Shown here: piece after piece, positions 14,849-28,194 of the stretch
Numbering within the stretch: position 1 is the stretch's first letter
Layout: every line of letters starts with the position of its first letter
Assembly (NCBI RefSeq): GCF_020740795.1
Contig: NC_067282.1
Location: forward strand, 145,562,858 to 145,626,857
Direction of reading: 5' to 3'
Length of the DNA stretch: 64,000 nucleotides
DNA from: Apus apus
Lineage: Eukaryota; Chordata; Aves; Apodiformes; Apodidae
Made by a program: the position numbers and the translations under genes
The notes under the pieces: generated by a model
Told to the model about the DNA's origin: nothing
What the model saw: the letters and a program-made list of their open reading frames with translations, nothing else
Database searches by the model: none

Positions 14849-14975
14849 TTTGATTACAAGCTCTTCAATGCAAGAAGCATTCCTTACTCTTTGTATTGGA
14901 ACAGTGCCCAGTATATTGGCACTCCACCTTGCTGGGGGTATTCTGCCCAATACCCACAAACAGTAAAGAAGAATG
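14849..14975 (+). mobile_element. Possible ancient SINE/MIR-like 3' tail
   Basis: The stretch starts near TACAAGCTCTTCAATGCAAG, runs through TTTGTATTGGAACAGTGCCC and then AGTATATTGGCACTC. Its order of landmarks resembles the 3' part of old amniote SINE/MIR-type elements: a 'gtaagctctt..gggcaggga' block, 'tttgtacagcgcctagcaca', then 'tggggctcc'. Divergence is high and both ends are unclear. It overlaps open frames on both strands (about 14636-15001), which are therefore unlikely to be genes. Confidence 0.4.
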
Positions 14976-17260
14976 AGTAACAATGACAGAGAATAAAGCA
15001 AATCATGAGCATGAGACTTCTTTTAAAAAAAGACTGCTTCCATCTGCCCCCTCACTGGAATATGTGCTAATCACACGACAACAAATCTGCTGTGCACAAT
15101 GTGAGAGCACAGTCCTCGGCCAGTCACCCCCCTGTGCTTCTGCAGGATACCTTGTATGGCACAGGTTTACCAACCTCCCTTGTGCTATTCATTACAGACA
15201 CAAAAAAGTCACTTTATACCACCTAGAGGAATCTTTATGGCTATTATTTGAGTCCCATGTGCTGTTTGTATTCAGCAAAGCAAGGAAGCTCCCACTTGCA
15301 GTTAACCTGGCCTCTCACCAGGAGGGTTACTGATGAAAGCTGAGTGTGGTTACTACCTTAGGACTGTTCTGTAGCTTTTCCTGATGAACTGGCAATCATA
15401 ACACAAAGGATCATCCTTGCAAATTGCACCGTTTTTTGCCATTATAGTGAAAGAGTCATGGGTGGAAGGGATGCAGAGACTGAGCTTACTTGGCAATGCA
15501 TCCTCTGCAGGTCTGAATAAGACACAGAGTCAGGACAGCAGGAGAGATGCTGTCACTCCTGGCCATGACACTGCCTGCACCACAGACACAGCACTTCAGT
15601 GGCACCAGGACTGCAGCAAGTCATGAGCATCCACAACCCAGAGAGTCTTTCTCTCCCCAGAAAATAAACTGAACCCTTAGTCACTTTCCTGGCAGGTTCT
15701 TGCCATCAGCGAGGTGCCCCTCTACATGTGCACTAATGCCCCAGACCTCTGGGCAGCCACAACAATACCAACTTTTCTTTCTTTGTGAAAAACACTCCCC
15801 ATAACTCTGCCCCAAGCAGTTGACCAGACCTGAAGGCTGGTGGTCCAAGGCTCAGCACTTCTGCTGGCACACAGAATGGGAGTGACAGGTGGTTATAAGA
15901 GCTCACCAGGGATGCTCTGGTATGTGAGCTGGACAAGAGAGAAACTAAGATTCTCAGCTGGGCAGAGCAAAACACGTGAAGTTCTTTGTGCTGGGATTTA
16001 CGTGTTATCATCCTAAGTGAAACACTAACAAATGAGACAAGTCAAGAGGGGTGTTTTAGACAAAGGAAATTAATGTATAATTGAAAAATGCTTCAGTCAG
16101 GTGAGAGATGAAATTTCATGTAAGCCATGTCTGTGCCACAGAACCTGCTGTTTGACATGTATTCAAACCTCCACTCTCACTCCTCATCAGACAGCAGCCC
16201 TTCCTCTTGGAATTATTTTGACAGTGCCTGTCCTGCTAACAGACAGATGATCAACAGTGGTTTGAGCACCGGAGCTATAAAATACCTCATGACCATCTTG
16301 TGCTTTTCCTTATGGAGGAAGAATATTGAACATTTTACTGAATATCTCCTCCATTTATATCAGAAGTTTGTTTAGGACAGAGATGAACTTATTTGCTATA
16401 TATATGCATAAGATTGGTGTTCTGCCATCCTTGTTGCAGGGGCAGAACATGGTCAGGAAAAGGATGGCTGAGAAAGGTAATATCATTGTTGGTCAAAGCT
16501 TAATTCAGTGTGGATTATGAGTCAGAGCCCTTTGCTGTAGCTGTTTTTAAACATGATTATATCAAGCAGGGCCATGGGCCTCTGCTACTAGGAATTGTTT
16601 TTTTTCAGCAAATGTCCCTTTCCAATCAGCCCAGCTGTGCAAGGGACTGCAAAGTCTCTTTCTGCAGTTTTGAAACCTCACCTCCAGGGGAGAGCAGAAG
16701 TGCTTCTGAGTGAACTAGTTTAAACACAAGCAGGCTCAAACCACCCATACCAAATATGGTTCAATTTTGCCTCACACTAATGCCCCCCTGAACCGTGGCA
16801 GAAGCCACATCCTTTGCCCACAGACCTGGGTCACAGCTTCCAGAGTGACAGAGCTTGAGGGATTTCCCAGGGCCCATGGTGTTTTGTGAGATAAGAACTG
16901 CTGCCTTTCTTGGATACACTGCAGAGGAAGGTGAGCCTTTGTGGTGCTGGTGTGCAAACAGATCCTGCTAGCAAGAGCTACACCTAAACATGCTTAATAG
17001 GGATGAGGTGTCTGACTGTAGCCAGAAGAAGACCACCAATCTCAAGTCAGGGGAAATCCAAGAAGCCATAATTAAAATGATCTGAGCACCAAGTCCACCT
17101 CTGAGACCCTCCTCACAACAAATAATTTTTCTCATTCTTTGGAAATAATTTCTTCCGTATCTAATAGAACGATGCTCATTCTCTCCCTTTCCCCCACAAC
17201 AGGCAGAATGACTCACAAACTAACTGTGCTGTCAGGTGTACAAAGTAAACAAACAAAAAA

Positions 17261-17318
17261 CCCCTGCCTCTTCTCCTCTTTTCTTTTTTTTTAATTTTTC
17301 TTTTTTTTTTTCTTTTCA
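17261..17318. repeat. Polypyrimidine tract (C/T-rich, T-runs)
   Basis: About 58 nt, almost all C or T on the plus strand, ending ttttcag. It mimics a splice acceptor on the plus strand, but the following sequence hits an in-frame stop within a few codons in the frames I checked. I treat it as simple low-complexity sequence. Confidence 0.75.
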
Positions 17319-20300
17319 GAAGTAGAAATGTCAATAATTACTCATAAAAAGTAGTAGATAAAAAGAGAAACACAAAGGTATGGATTTTAAGATGTCCTCT
17401 GAAACCAAGGAATTCCCAAATGAATCTCCACATTTTAAAGTATTTCTGGGAGCTGTGATTGATGGCAATTTGTGGCCACTAATGTCTTTTGAAGAAGGGC
17501 TGTTTATTTAATTATCATCATTTTTTATTATAGGGTTATGGGGGGAAAACATCTCACAAGTGAAACAACATTAGCTTTACTTTCTCTCTGCCCTACTAGC
17601 TTTTACTATTTTCAAGGTACATCAAACAAACAAATAAAATGAGGTCTGAACCTAAAGTGGAGTGTGTACTGTTAGCTATTTAAATTATAACAGAATCAAA
17701 TGAAATTATTAAAGAATAAACTGAATTCCCTCCCAACACAGTGGTGACAAAAGCCTTTTGGAGGGAACAGCTTTGCAGTAAACTCCTTCTGTGCATGGAT
17801 TAAATGCCTCAGCAGCATGCAGCTCTTGAGAACACTTTATTGCTCTGTGCATACATGCATAGAATATAAATTATTGCGTAATTATGTACTGTTCCAGCAG
17901 CAGCAGCTTGCAGCATCACCGATAGGTTGAAGAATAGCAAGGGGTTTACTGGAAAATTGCCCTTGTAAAAAAAAGCTGAAATGGAAAGAGAAGCCTGACT
18001 GGGTGACAGCGATTCAGTGCAGTGCCCTTGGGACACCGTAAACCCACCAGGGCTGGAACTTAATACATTTTTATTTTATACAAGAACCAGCTTGTAAACG
18101 GCAGGGTCTACAGCAGTGCTGTGATACTGCATTACAGCCACTGCCAGAATGCAGTTTGCATTCGGCCTTTGGCCTCCTACCTCAAAACGTACCAGTAGCA
18201 TCCCTACGTTTCCAGAGCTGCCCACCCACTGCATGTTTCTTCAGCAGCAGTGCCTGTCTGTTGAACTGCTGCTGCACAAGCTGTAATACGTTACGGCATC
18301 AGAGGACTATGTGTCCTCTGTCACTTAATGGCTGCCATCCCTAGGCTGATGTAAACCAGTATAGCATGTGGAACGATGTTACAGCAGTTCAGCAACTGGC
18401 CTCCAGTTTGCTGTGCTGATAGACCTGACGGTCAGTCTATATTGCTTGTTATTGTACCCTGCAGATTTGCACACGGTGAAATTTCTGCTACTGTATCCCA
18501 CAGTGTGTGGGACTGCACCAGGAGTGGACACCCACGCTGTGCTCTACAGCAGCCACTGAGCACCGGTTGTGAGCAAGCACCCTCTGAAGTTATGAGTTGG
18601 CATGTAAGGCAAAAGCAGTAGTACTTATCTAAAGTCATGTTGTTTTGATAAAATGGACTAGGGAGAAGTAAGGGAGCTGATCAAAGCCTGAGTTGAATAC
18701 TCTGATTACTTTTGCAGTGGTGATTACTATGACCCACCCAAAATAACCTAGCAATAATAAAATTACTTGACTACAGCTATTAAGCAAACATAACGGTTCA
18801 TGAACTTGCAGCCACAACAGAGGAGGCAGCAAAAATCATGCCAGTTGTAGCAGTGGAAAGTGATTCAGTATTTTACTGGGACCAGAAGGGAGAGAAAGAA
18901 AGAAAGAGGATCTCTTAATGTTAAAATGGAGAAGCATACGAATCAAAGGCTAGTGAAATTATACCATCACTGAGCTGGCAGGGATCATGCCTGGCAACAT
19001 GCAAAGGCTGCTGACAGGTTTCTGCAGTATGGATCTCCCACGATGGCCCACGTAGGGGCTAAAAGATTAAATGGAAAGAGACACTGGAGGTCCGAGCAAA
19101 CTCAAGTTACTCCATCACATCTCAGATTTGCCAGATGACAAGACACAGAAGGTTTTGTATCAAACTGTACCTCAGGCAGCTTCTTCCCAGCCTAGCATTT
19201 GCCAAGAGATGAAGGGAAACTTATGGGGTCAGGTTGGGTTTGCCTTGTCATATGACATCTCCCACAGCATGGGGAATCCACGCACCACATTGCATTTGGT
19301 CTTTTAGCAACCAAGTCCTTCTGCCTCTCTCCACATATTGATTTTTTATTACAGTCACAAAATTGAACCTCTTTCAGAAGGAACCTCAAAAGGAGTCTCA
19401 AGGTGTTTGTGGAATCTTTCTTAAATTGCTAAAAAGTCTTCAGACATATGTTCTTCAAGACAAGTGAGACTGGAGAACAGACATGGCACTAACAACTTCA
19501 GGGCAGCCTTCTTCCATGTTGCCTACCGTGTGCCGCTAAAAATACTCTTAGTGGAAATACTTTCAGTGTTGAAAGGGAAGAGTTATTTCTAGGCCTTTTT
19601 AATCCCTTTTTTTGCTGAAGGCACTACTAAAGAAGCCACTGGAAGCTCTGGGTGATGGTGATGGCTACCTGATTTGGATATTTTCCATTCTGGAGAGAAG
19701 CCTATCATTCTTTTTTTCAAGTGACCAAAGGACACTCTGGTTATACAAATTCTAGTTGTTTGTACTGAATGTGAACTGAGAATCTTTGCTGCAAAAGGCT
19801 CACGGCTCTATTACTGATTCCCTGAGATGAACTGCCAGGAGCAGAAAAATCCATTCTGTATGTGCTAAGTGATACAGTTACTGAGATACAGTAACCAGAA
19901 ATCAAACTAAGATGTAATAAGATGTCCTTGTCAACAAGGACCACTGGATGCGGACCACCCCTATGATGTTTCCATCATTCACATGGATGTTTGCAAGCAA
20001 CTAACTACCCTGACCCCTTTGTTAATACCTTAAAGGGTCACATGCTGAAATCTTCTTTCCTGTTGCAGAGGAAATACCTCTGCAACCTCTGCAGCCCACA
20101 CAAGGACGTTGGCATGACTAGTCTCTGTAACCCTGGGAAGAGCCAGGTTGGGCAGAAAAAAGGAAATCACCACTCATCTAGTTTCTGCCAGGTCCAGCTA
20201 CTTTTTCTGAGAAATTTCAAGTGGCCAGTTGGACTCTGTCCAGGCAGATTAGACCAAGCAAGCAGAGCAGTGATTTGTCCAAGGGGAATGTTGTTTTTCT

Positions 20301-20844
20301 AAGTTGACAATCTGAGGAGTCAGGATGGAGAATCTAAGTTTTGCTTCTGCATTTAACAACACGATCTGCACACACAGAGAAATTTACTCTCTTTTCTCTC
20401 TGTAAGGAATTCTTCCTGTCTAGCAAATCATGCCAGTATTATTTTTCCTTATGTTGCATGTGCAGTCTGAGTTGCAAACAACTCAGCAAACATTTTTAAT
20501 AAAAAATGACCTGATAATAAAAGTCAGTTTTGTTTTCATTGTCTTCTTTTGGCCTTGATGCATCTTGGCATTGTAATTCAGAAGCTAGCTATAGATCAAA
20601 GTTCTGGTGACATTATTAAAGGGGTAAGAAACAACCACAGAATTTTAATATACACATAACTTGTTTTTCAGGGCTGAGGGTGGGAAAGTCTTTTGTATTT
20701 ATATGGGATCTCTCTCCCCTACTCTTCCTCTACTTTAATTGACCTTCTGTCAGCCCCCTGAAGACCTGCTGACATCCCTGAGAGGCAAACTAGATTGCAT
20801 GCCCTTCATAGGCTAAGCTGCTTTTCTGTTCTTGTAACTCTAGA

Positions 20845-20870
20845 AGGTACTGACGCTTCTGTCAGTACCT
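20845..20870. repeat. Perfect hairpin: 10-bp stem, 6-nt loop
   Basis: AGGTACTGAC, then GCTTCT, then GTCAGTACCT. The stem is perfect but short, and flanking bases do not extend it. It is too small for a microRNA precursor. Confidence 0.85.
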
Positions 20871-21267
20871 CCCATTCTGGTGAAGAAGAAATTACAAGTC
20901 AGTAGAGTTGACTTAAAAAGAATACACACAGGAATATCAATTGTTCTTTTTGCTGAAAAGCCAGAGTGAGCTGACTCCTTAATTTGCTGTAGGCTAACTG
21001 CAGGGAGACTGATGTGAGTTGAGCCTGAAAAACAATGAGTTTATAGGTGCACATACACTACTTGCCCTGTCTTTTGCTTTAGACTATGAGATCTCTGCAC
21101 CTCATTAAGAAGTTTTTCCTCTCCTTCTCCTAAATGCCAGTGCCCTTCGTGATCGGGTACAAGGTTGCTGGAATTCTTGTGTTGGTATTTCTCCCCAGGT
21201 GCACATCTAGGAGCATCAGAAACTAGCCAAAGGAAAAAAACCAACCAACCAAACAACACATTTGAAA

Positions 21268-21303
21268 GTTGACTTTGAAGTCAACATTATCAAGCTGATA
21301 ATG
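21268..21303. repeat. Two abutting palindromes
   Basis: GTTGACTT-TG-AAGTCAAC at 21268-21285 is followed directly by CATTATCA-AGC-TGATAATG at 21285-21303. Each has an 8-bp perfect arm, and they share one base. No flanking repeat or mobile element explains them. Confidence 0.85.
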
Positions 21304-24300
21304 TTTCCATGGAGATCAAATGCTATGGATTTGACAATAAATTCTCTCATTGTGTCTCTCCTTCCAGGAAAAAAAATAAAACAAGACCTCTAAATGACTA
21401 CACCCTACAGTATAGCTGTGTTATTGATTTGAAAAAAACATTTCTATATCTCACCTCACCCCCATTCTCTTATGGAGGTTTTAACTCTTAGATCCTGGCT
21501 TTACAAGGCTAGCTCTGTTTTTATTGAACTAAAGAAACAGCTAAATTCCTGAGGTATTGCAAAAAAACAGTATGTGATGCAAATAGTATTCTCTGAGAAG
21601 GACATAACTCTGCTTTTGAACTTATGCTGTAGGGGATGCAAAGATGGGTGTTATGATTCCCTTTGAGGAATATTACAACATGAAATACTAAAAGAGCATT
21701 CCAGTGGCAGCTGCGCAGTGACACATAGAAGCCCGTTCAGTCAGAGCAGGTGATCTTTCATATTTCCAGAGAGTCTCCTATTTACTTTACAAAATGGGTG
21801 CCAGCATAAATAAATAAATACAGAATGTGTACACAGTCCACCAGCAAGCATAGAAACATAGTACTAGAAGTAAAGACTTAACACGCTACCTCAGCTCTGC
21901 CTTTTAAGCATAATGTATTGTGAGTCTTGTCGTGCAGTCGGCTGAGCAATTGTTTCCTAGCTTGGAAACGCTAAACAGGCCACCTTGAATTCATATTAGA
22001 CCCCTAAAAGACAGCGAGGAGGATGTATGTTGCTATGGATGATTCCCTAACTGTTTATTTTTTGAATGAAAATAGGAGATCTGGTAACATTCGAAAGGAA
22101 AGTGATCTCTGGTCTTATCTGTGTATGTGGACTGGACACGTAGGTGTCAGGTGGACCCTTATCCTTATATATATCTGGACATATATCCATCAGTGTCTGG
22201 GTTTTGAAATACATAAGAAAACAAGGCCACTCTTTAGGCCTCAGAAATGTAGCCTAAAATGGGACCAAAGAACATGACCTGCAACCCCATCTGTGAGAGA
22301 CACCACAAGATGTGTAGGAGAGAGTTGTTTGAAAGGAGGGATTGAGAGATACTGAAAAAGAGCAAAAAGCATGTTTTTAAAACCAGGCTAACTCTTACTA
22401 TCTTAATATGCAACACTCAGCCTTGTTACTTTACTGCCTGATGGGTACTGAGGCACAAAGCATGGATGGTTGCTCTGAGCTCTGGGTCTCGTCACAGATC
22501 CATAAAGTTCCTTTAATGCCTTCCCCAACATCCTTGCAATGTGTTTGAGGGTTTTAAACAATCGAGAACCTTAGAGAGGTTTAAACATTTAAAACCTATT
22601 AATGCTGTACATTAACTCAAGTTCATTCCAATTTGAGGCCTTAAATTACTTTAGAGAGCAGTGCAAAACTTAACCAAAAGCCCAAGTAGGAACAAGAGCG
22701 TACGTGTGTCGTGCAGGAGGCATGGCAGAGGGGGGACTGACCTTGTCATGCTGAAGCTTGTTTCCAAGATGTTCATAACCAATTTATGGCATCTCTTGAT
22801 ACAAATCAGCCTTTGTCTCCATCTGGAGGTCAATCCACATAAGATCTTATCCTGGTCTGCAAGGAGTTTTGCTGAATTGTGAAGTTCCTCTGCAGTTATC
22901 ATTAATTTAGTATCTCCCACAGGTTTAAAACATAATTGGCACCTCATTTTTTACCAGTGATCCAACTTCTATTAAATTATAAATACTTTTCAGACTGTCA
23001 AAAGGCATTATGCCTTTGAGAAAACTATATTTATGCCAAGCTTCACAGCTACGATTACAGCCACTTATTGCAGACCTCTGTTTTTTAAATACCACATGAT
23101 GCTGCTTAAGCTTTGCATGCATACAAGTGTATGTTTGCACTTGCATCTCCATATGGAAATAAAAGATTGCATGCAAACTTTCTAAAGCTACCCCTTTTGA
23201 GAAAGAAGCACACAAAACTGGATTTTCAAAGGATAATGTGGAAAAGAAAAAATAAATATGTCACAGAAAATAGCTTCAATCTTCACTGTTGTGATTGATC
23301 ATGTCACCGCATGAGCATCCTGGGTAGAGCCCTTGATTATTAGTGAGAAATAGAAATCGTAGGTACCCTGTTAGACCCACTGTATTTCCAGATGAACTCC
23401 AAAGAATGTATTTTACTTCGTCTTTTTGTTTATCTTTCTCTTTGCCTCCTCTTGGCAGCTGCTACGAAGGTACTTCATAGCTGCCTAGGAGATGTCAATC
23501 ACAGAGCTTTGCCTTACACTTGCTGTATTAAATTGCTCCATTTTTGTTTCTTAAATTATTCAGCAGCAGAATGATTATTTTGAGATAGCAGGACCACAGT
23601 TGTGTAGAATAAACACTCTTATTTTCTACCACTACTTGCTATTTTCAAAGTACAGTGAGTTAAATTTGGGACCCAAATGACTCAACAGCTGGTAATGATC
23701 CATGGCTGCAGATACGCAGATGCCTCAGTTGTCATCTACTAACATATGCACAGTGCAGGCGAAGGAAACACAGCATGAAGGCTTGAGGATTTTGAAGACA
23801 AGACTCTCTGTGGAGGCAGGGGGTGAAAGAGGATACACAGCCATGCAGTGCATCGGTGCCTATAACTGTGTTACATGGGCTCCCAAGCCCTGTTTTGAAT
23901 CCCCCTTTCTGATGGGGTTGATGTCCCTCAGTATCAGCCTGGTCAGCAGCTCCTGGACACAGTGGGCAGTGCTCTAGCAGCTGCTAGGTTCTAGCACACA
24001 TGTTGGCACAAACCCCTGAGTGTGTCCCTGTCCCCAGGGCCTTGTGACAGACCCATGTGAAGCGTCGCATGGCTGGGGCAGGAAAAGGTGGCCTAGGGTA
24101 AATGGACAGTCCATCCTCTGGCTGCAGGGCTAATAAAGCAGTCAGTTCACTTGCCCTTGGATTGGGGGAAGGGATATTTTGGAAATATTTCTGAGAAAGG
24201 AGGAGGATGGAAATTATTTATAAAAGGTTGTTTCTCCCTGGATCAGAATACAAAAGCAGAACGCACTCATACATTCGTAAGGGGGTTGTTCGTTATTTCT

Positions 24301-26689
24301 CTAATAAACATCCTTTCTTGCTTATCTGAACTAAAGCATTAAATTGTACCAGCACACCTGCATAACTTTATTTTTTCTTCCCTCTCACACGTATCTCCTG
24401 CCTGCTTATCTCTGCTGCAGCAGCCAGCACTGAAAAGAGTAAGTGTTCACCTCTGCTGTGGGAAAAGCTTTAAAGCTTTTGTAACCTTGACCCAAACCCA
24501 GGGCAGAAGTGGAGCTGGAAAATGGTGCTCAAATCTCCCAGACTAGTAGATCATCATTGGAGAGGAAGGAGGAGGAGAGAATGAAAGAAATTCCAGAAAA
24601 GTTTCTGAAAGCAAATGCTAGGACAGAAAATCAGAGAGGACAAACTCCATAGCACTGATATATGTGTACAGCAAGACTTTCAGGCTCTTTCAGTGACAGA
24701 AAAAAAGGGAATTTCAGACTCCCAAGCAAGGCCTTGAGCTCAGTATTTCACGCAAAAAAATGTCACTAGGCAAAGACAAGAAATGAGCTGCTGTGTGAGG
24801 CTACCGATTATGTTCTTTCAGATCCACATGGTGAAGCTAAATCACATGAATAAGGGCATTTAGCAGCTGGAATAATTTCCAAATAGACTAATTAGAGACT
24901 GAATTATTAATGGTAAAATTCATAATTGGCTCAAAGCAAGGTAGCATCAAGAGACAGACTTGACTTTGCAAATAATAATGCATATGTGCAAGGCTACTAA
25001 AATTATATGCTTCTCGAAGGAAACAGCAAATGGGGGAAAAACCCTAAAATGATCCTAAAGTGCATGTCACAAAACAAAACTGGCAGAGACCAGATAAGAG
25101 TGAAGAAAATGGGTAGAACAGTAAACAAGTGCGGAGATGATTTGTTGCATTTATTTGCAGTAAATTTGGAACAAAATAAGACAACACAGAAGACTCTCCC
25201 TGAAGGGCTGCCTTGTTAGGCATGCAGTAAACCCCCTAACTGTTTCACTGAAATGTGTTCTCACTACAAATTACAGACTTACAAAAGGAAAATACATGAA
25301 TGTGCAGCTGAAGGACAAAGCTCTGATAAGGATGATAAAACACCATTCTTTTTGGGTCTTTTAATACATTTACAAAGGCAAGTGATGTAGCTCTGGCTAG
25401 GGATGTAATTTGGCCAAGGATAATTTTGTGCTGAAGCAAGTACTAGAAGAAGATATTGGAAGTGCCATTTTATATTTCCAGCTGGAACAAGAAACGGCAG
25501 CTCAGCAGGGAGGTGTGCCGGGTAGGGAAGGGGAGGCTGCAACCACTGCTGAAACACTGGAGCATGGCACCATGGGGCAGCCCTGCCACCTCACTTTCCC
25601 CGTGGCAGGCACTGATGAGGAAAAGGAGTTTGGAGAATTCAGGTACAAAGTCAGCCCTGCCCTCAAAGCTAGAAATAAAGCAAGCCATGCGGTGTATAAA
25701 ACAACTGACTGATGAAATCAGAGCTGAACTGGGAAAACCACAGGCTATCAGAGATTGTTTTTAAAAGCTGATTTTATAAGGCAAGTACACTAGCAGAAAT
25801 TATGGTGAGCTTGGGTTTGCATGGAGTGGATGGACAAACAACCTAGCGGAATCTGAGATCCTGAAACAAGAAAATCCTATGATTACATGTACTAGAGAGC
25901 AGGTGGAAAGTCCAGTAGTTAGATGGATACGTAGCTTGTCTGCCTAACATGATACAGGAAATGCTCTTAAACAACTTGATGAAGAACTGAAAGAAGGGAT
26001 TTCTGAAGGTACAGGAATTTGCCTTGGTATATTTGCCAGTGTGTCAACTCACAGCATCCCAAATCCTTGGAGCTGGAAGTAAAACTGAAATTGGACCTAG
26101 CAATAATATTTGCTACTGTTGAGGGAGTAAAAATAGCAAATGAATTGACAGGTTTGCCATGATAATAAAACTAAACAAATCAAGGATGTGCACACATTCA
26201 AAAGAACTTCTCAAAGCTAGAAAATGTGAGCACCTCCCTCCTGGGAACTGATAAGGAGGTCACTTCTAGATTTCAAAAAGCAAAGGCATGGTTTTGGTGC
26301 AAGTAAATAAAATTTGATCAAAACACAACATATAAAATACCCCACATGCATTTCCTTGGGCAGACATTTAAATGAATTCCTTTTAGATTAATACTGGATA
26401 GATGAGCATGAGAGCATCAAGTCTGCCACAGGACTCGACCTTTGGAAGCAGTGTTACAGTTGCTTCTAAGGTGCCAGGAATTATTATAGAATTACAAAAT
26501 TGCTGGATGACATGCCCAGTAGGGAGCTTTTACTGGTGCAGATTTTCAGTAATTTGCATGTAGAGAAAAAACAAGAAGCTGCAAGAGCATGTGCTTGGAG
26601 TCATGTATAATTTGAGTATGACCCACTTCCGTATTAGAATTAAGCAGTCGCAAATAAGATGCATAAAACGAACTAGTCTTAGTGTGACT

Positions 26690-27450
26690 TAGAGCGCAAT
26701 TCCAAATTGAGACATGAAAAGAGAAACTCTCCCATCTTGCTGGATAAAATCATACTGACGATACCAAAATGAAGCTACAACAGACAGTGCAACTCTGGGT
26801 ACAGGAGGCTCTGCAATAGCACCATCATGCAAAATGAGGTCAAAAATAATGAACATAATTTACACTATCCATCTGGCTCTGTGCAAGATGAGGGACTGAA
26901 AAAAAAATCCTACTGTGGTCAGGCAAATGGTGTCATCCAAGATAAGGGATCCAAGTACAAGTTCTGCAATAAATACAGAAAATTATACAATGGAACTTCA
27001 GAAGCCATAAGAGACCTGTGATTGCTGTTGGTATGGATAGATTCGGACTAAACAGAAAAGAGGAAATTAATAATTATTACCTTGTTACAAAACATGCTGA
27101 ATAACAGTGTAAAACACACTCTAAATCACAGTTTGCATGTCCTGGATTCCAGATGAGCTAATACCAGATAACAGCCTGCATTTCACAAATGACTTATTTC
27201 AGCAATTTGCTTGAGAAATTAGATCAAGCACACAAAAGTAAGTCCTTATTAGGCACTGCCACACTGGCTAGCTAGAAGACTGCTCAATAAATATAATAAA
27301 AAAACAGAAGTCCAAGCAAACCATGTCTGGTCCTGTTAGATTATTGCAGCACACTTCTCAGTGCTCCAGTGAGATTTCGCATTCCAAGAATTATGGGCCA
27401 TAAGGGACAAAACCTATAGGTATGATAAGCCAGGAATGTTTAATAGTTAC
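26690..27450 (+). mobile_element. Probable decayed LINE (CR1/L3-like), plus strand
   Basis: Several landmarks fall in the order of a CR1-clade ORF2. A 'ggataaaatcatactgacgataccaaa' block near 26741-26768 resembles the region coding the reverse-transcriptase F-A-D-D-T motif. A block near 27340-27420 (ttctcagtgctccagtgaga, then gccataagggacaaaac) resembles the conserved 'actctgccctggtgagacc...tgggg' stretch. No frame is open over any length. Sequence to the left (25.0-26.7 kb) may belong to the same insertion but I could not align it. It is antisense to TMEM178B. Confidence 0.38.
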
Positions 27451-28194
27451 TGAAAAGCTATTTGTCTAGAAATTAAAATAGAGTGAATGTTACAAACACA
27501 GCCAAGACAAGCAGTGTTGCAAATGGAAGGGAATTTAGATTTCAGGATGATTATATAGCTACCAATTAAACATGGTCTCCTCTTATCTGCAACGAGGTCA
27601 GATGTCATAAGCCTCTCAAACCATTTTTCCCATTACTGGAATAGAGGAAAAGCTAAAGAAAACTAAGAGGCACTCTGGCTCCATGCATTTTGAGGACCAT
27701 TAGGATAATATCTGGACAGCATTTACACCATGATAGAAGTAACAACTTTGCATTCAAACACCATCCAGCAATTAAAAGGTTCAAATTAAAAGATCCATCA
27801 GCTGTAGAAGGAATAGCTATGTAACATATAACACAGTCTGAAAACATTGATAGCTACTGACTTTTAGATGAGATGGCTCTAATTGTGTATTTTATTAACT
27901 GACCGCTTCAGTTTGTAGTTGTTCTTTATGCATATTTGCTGTTAAATTAGATCAGGAAACGTGTAGCAGTTGCCACGGACTCATGCAAAACATGAAAGAC
28001 AGTAACCCTTTGTCACACTGATCCACATGTCTATGCTGGAGCAGAAAATAAGTTGGATCTCCTCCCAACACATCTTTATTAAAATGTAACACATCTTAAC
28101 AGAATTTGGTAGATAAAATAATCTGATGCTTCTCATTCCAATTGGTTTCAGATTCCAACTGCTGGGTTTTGTTATTATTTTGCCTGTGCAGAGA

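Noticed and set aside
14636..15001. Opposing open frames of 121 (minus) and 85 (plus) codons
   Set aside because: They overlap the probable ancient SINE-like tail, both strands are open, and there is no recognisable family.
17300..17345. Strong plus-strand splice-acceptor look-alike ending ttttcag
   Set aside because: The downstream sequence runs into stops almost at once and no matching donor or coding potential is seen.
18060..18620. Stretch with more CpG and CTG/CAG content than its surroundings
   Set aside because: Too weak for a CpG island, no LTR ends or coding exon identified, and opposing short frames look random.
25410..25764. Overlapping open frames of about 100 codons on the plus strand and 72-92 on the minus strand
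   Set aside because: Multiple frames are open over the same DNA, there is no family resemblance, and they lie in a likely decayed repeat region.
26415..26475. A KSATGLDLW-like translation reminiscent of a retroviral dUTPase motif
   Set aside because: It is a single short match broken by a frameshift, with no flanking protease, polymerase or LTR landmarks, so it is probably coincidence.
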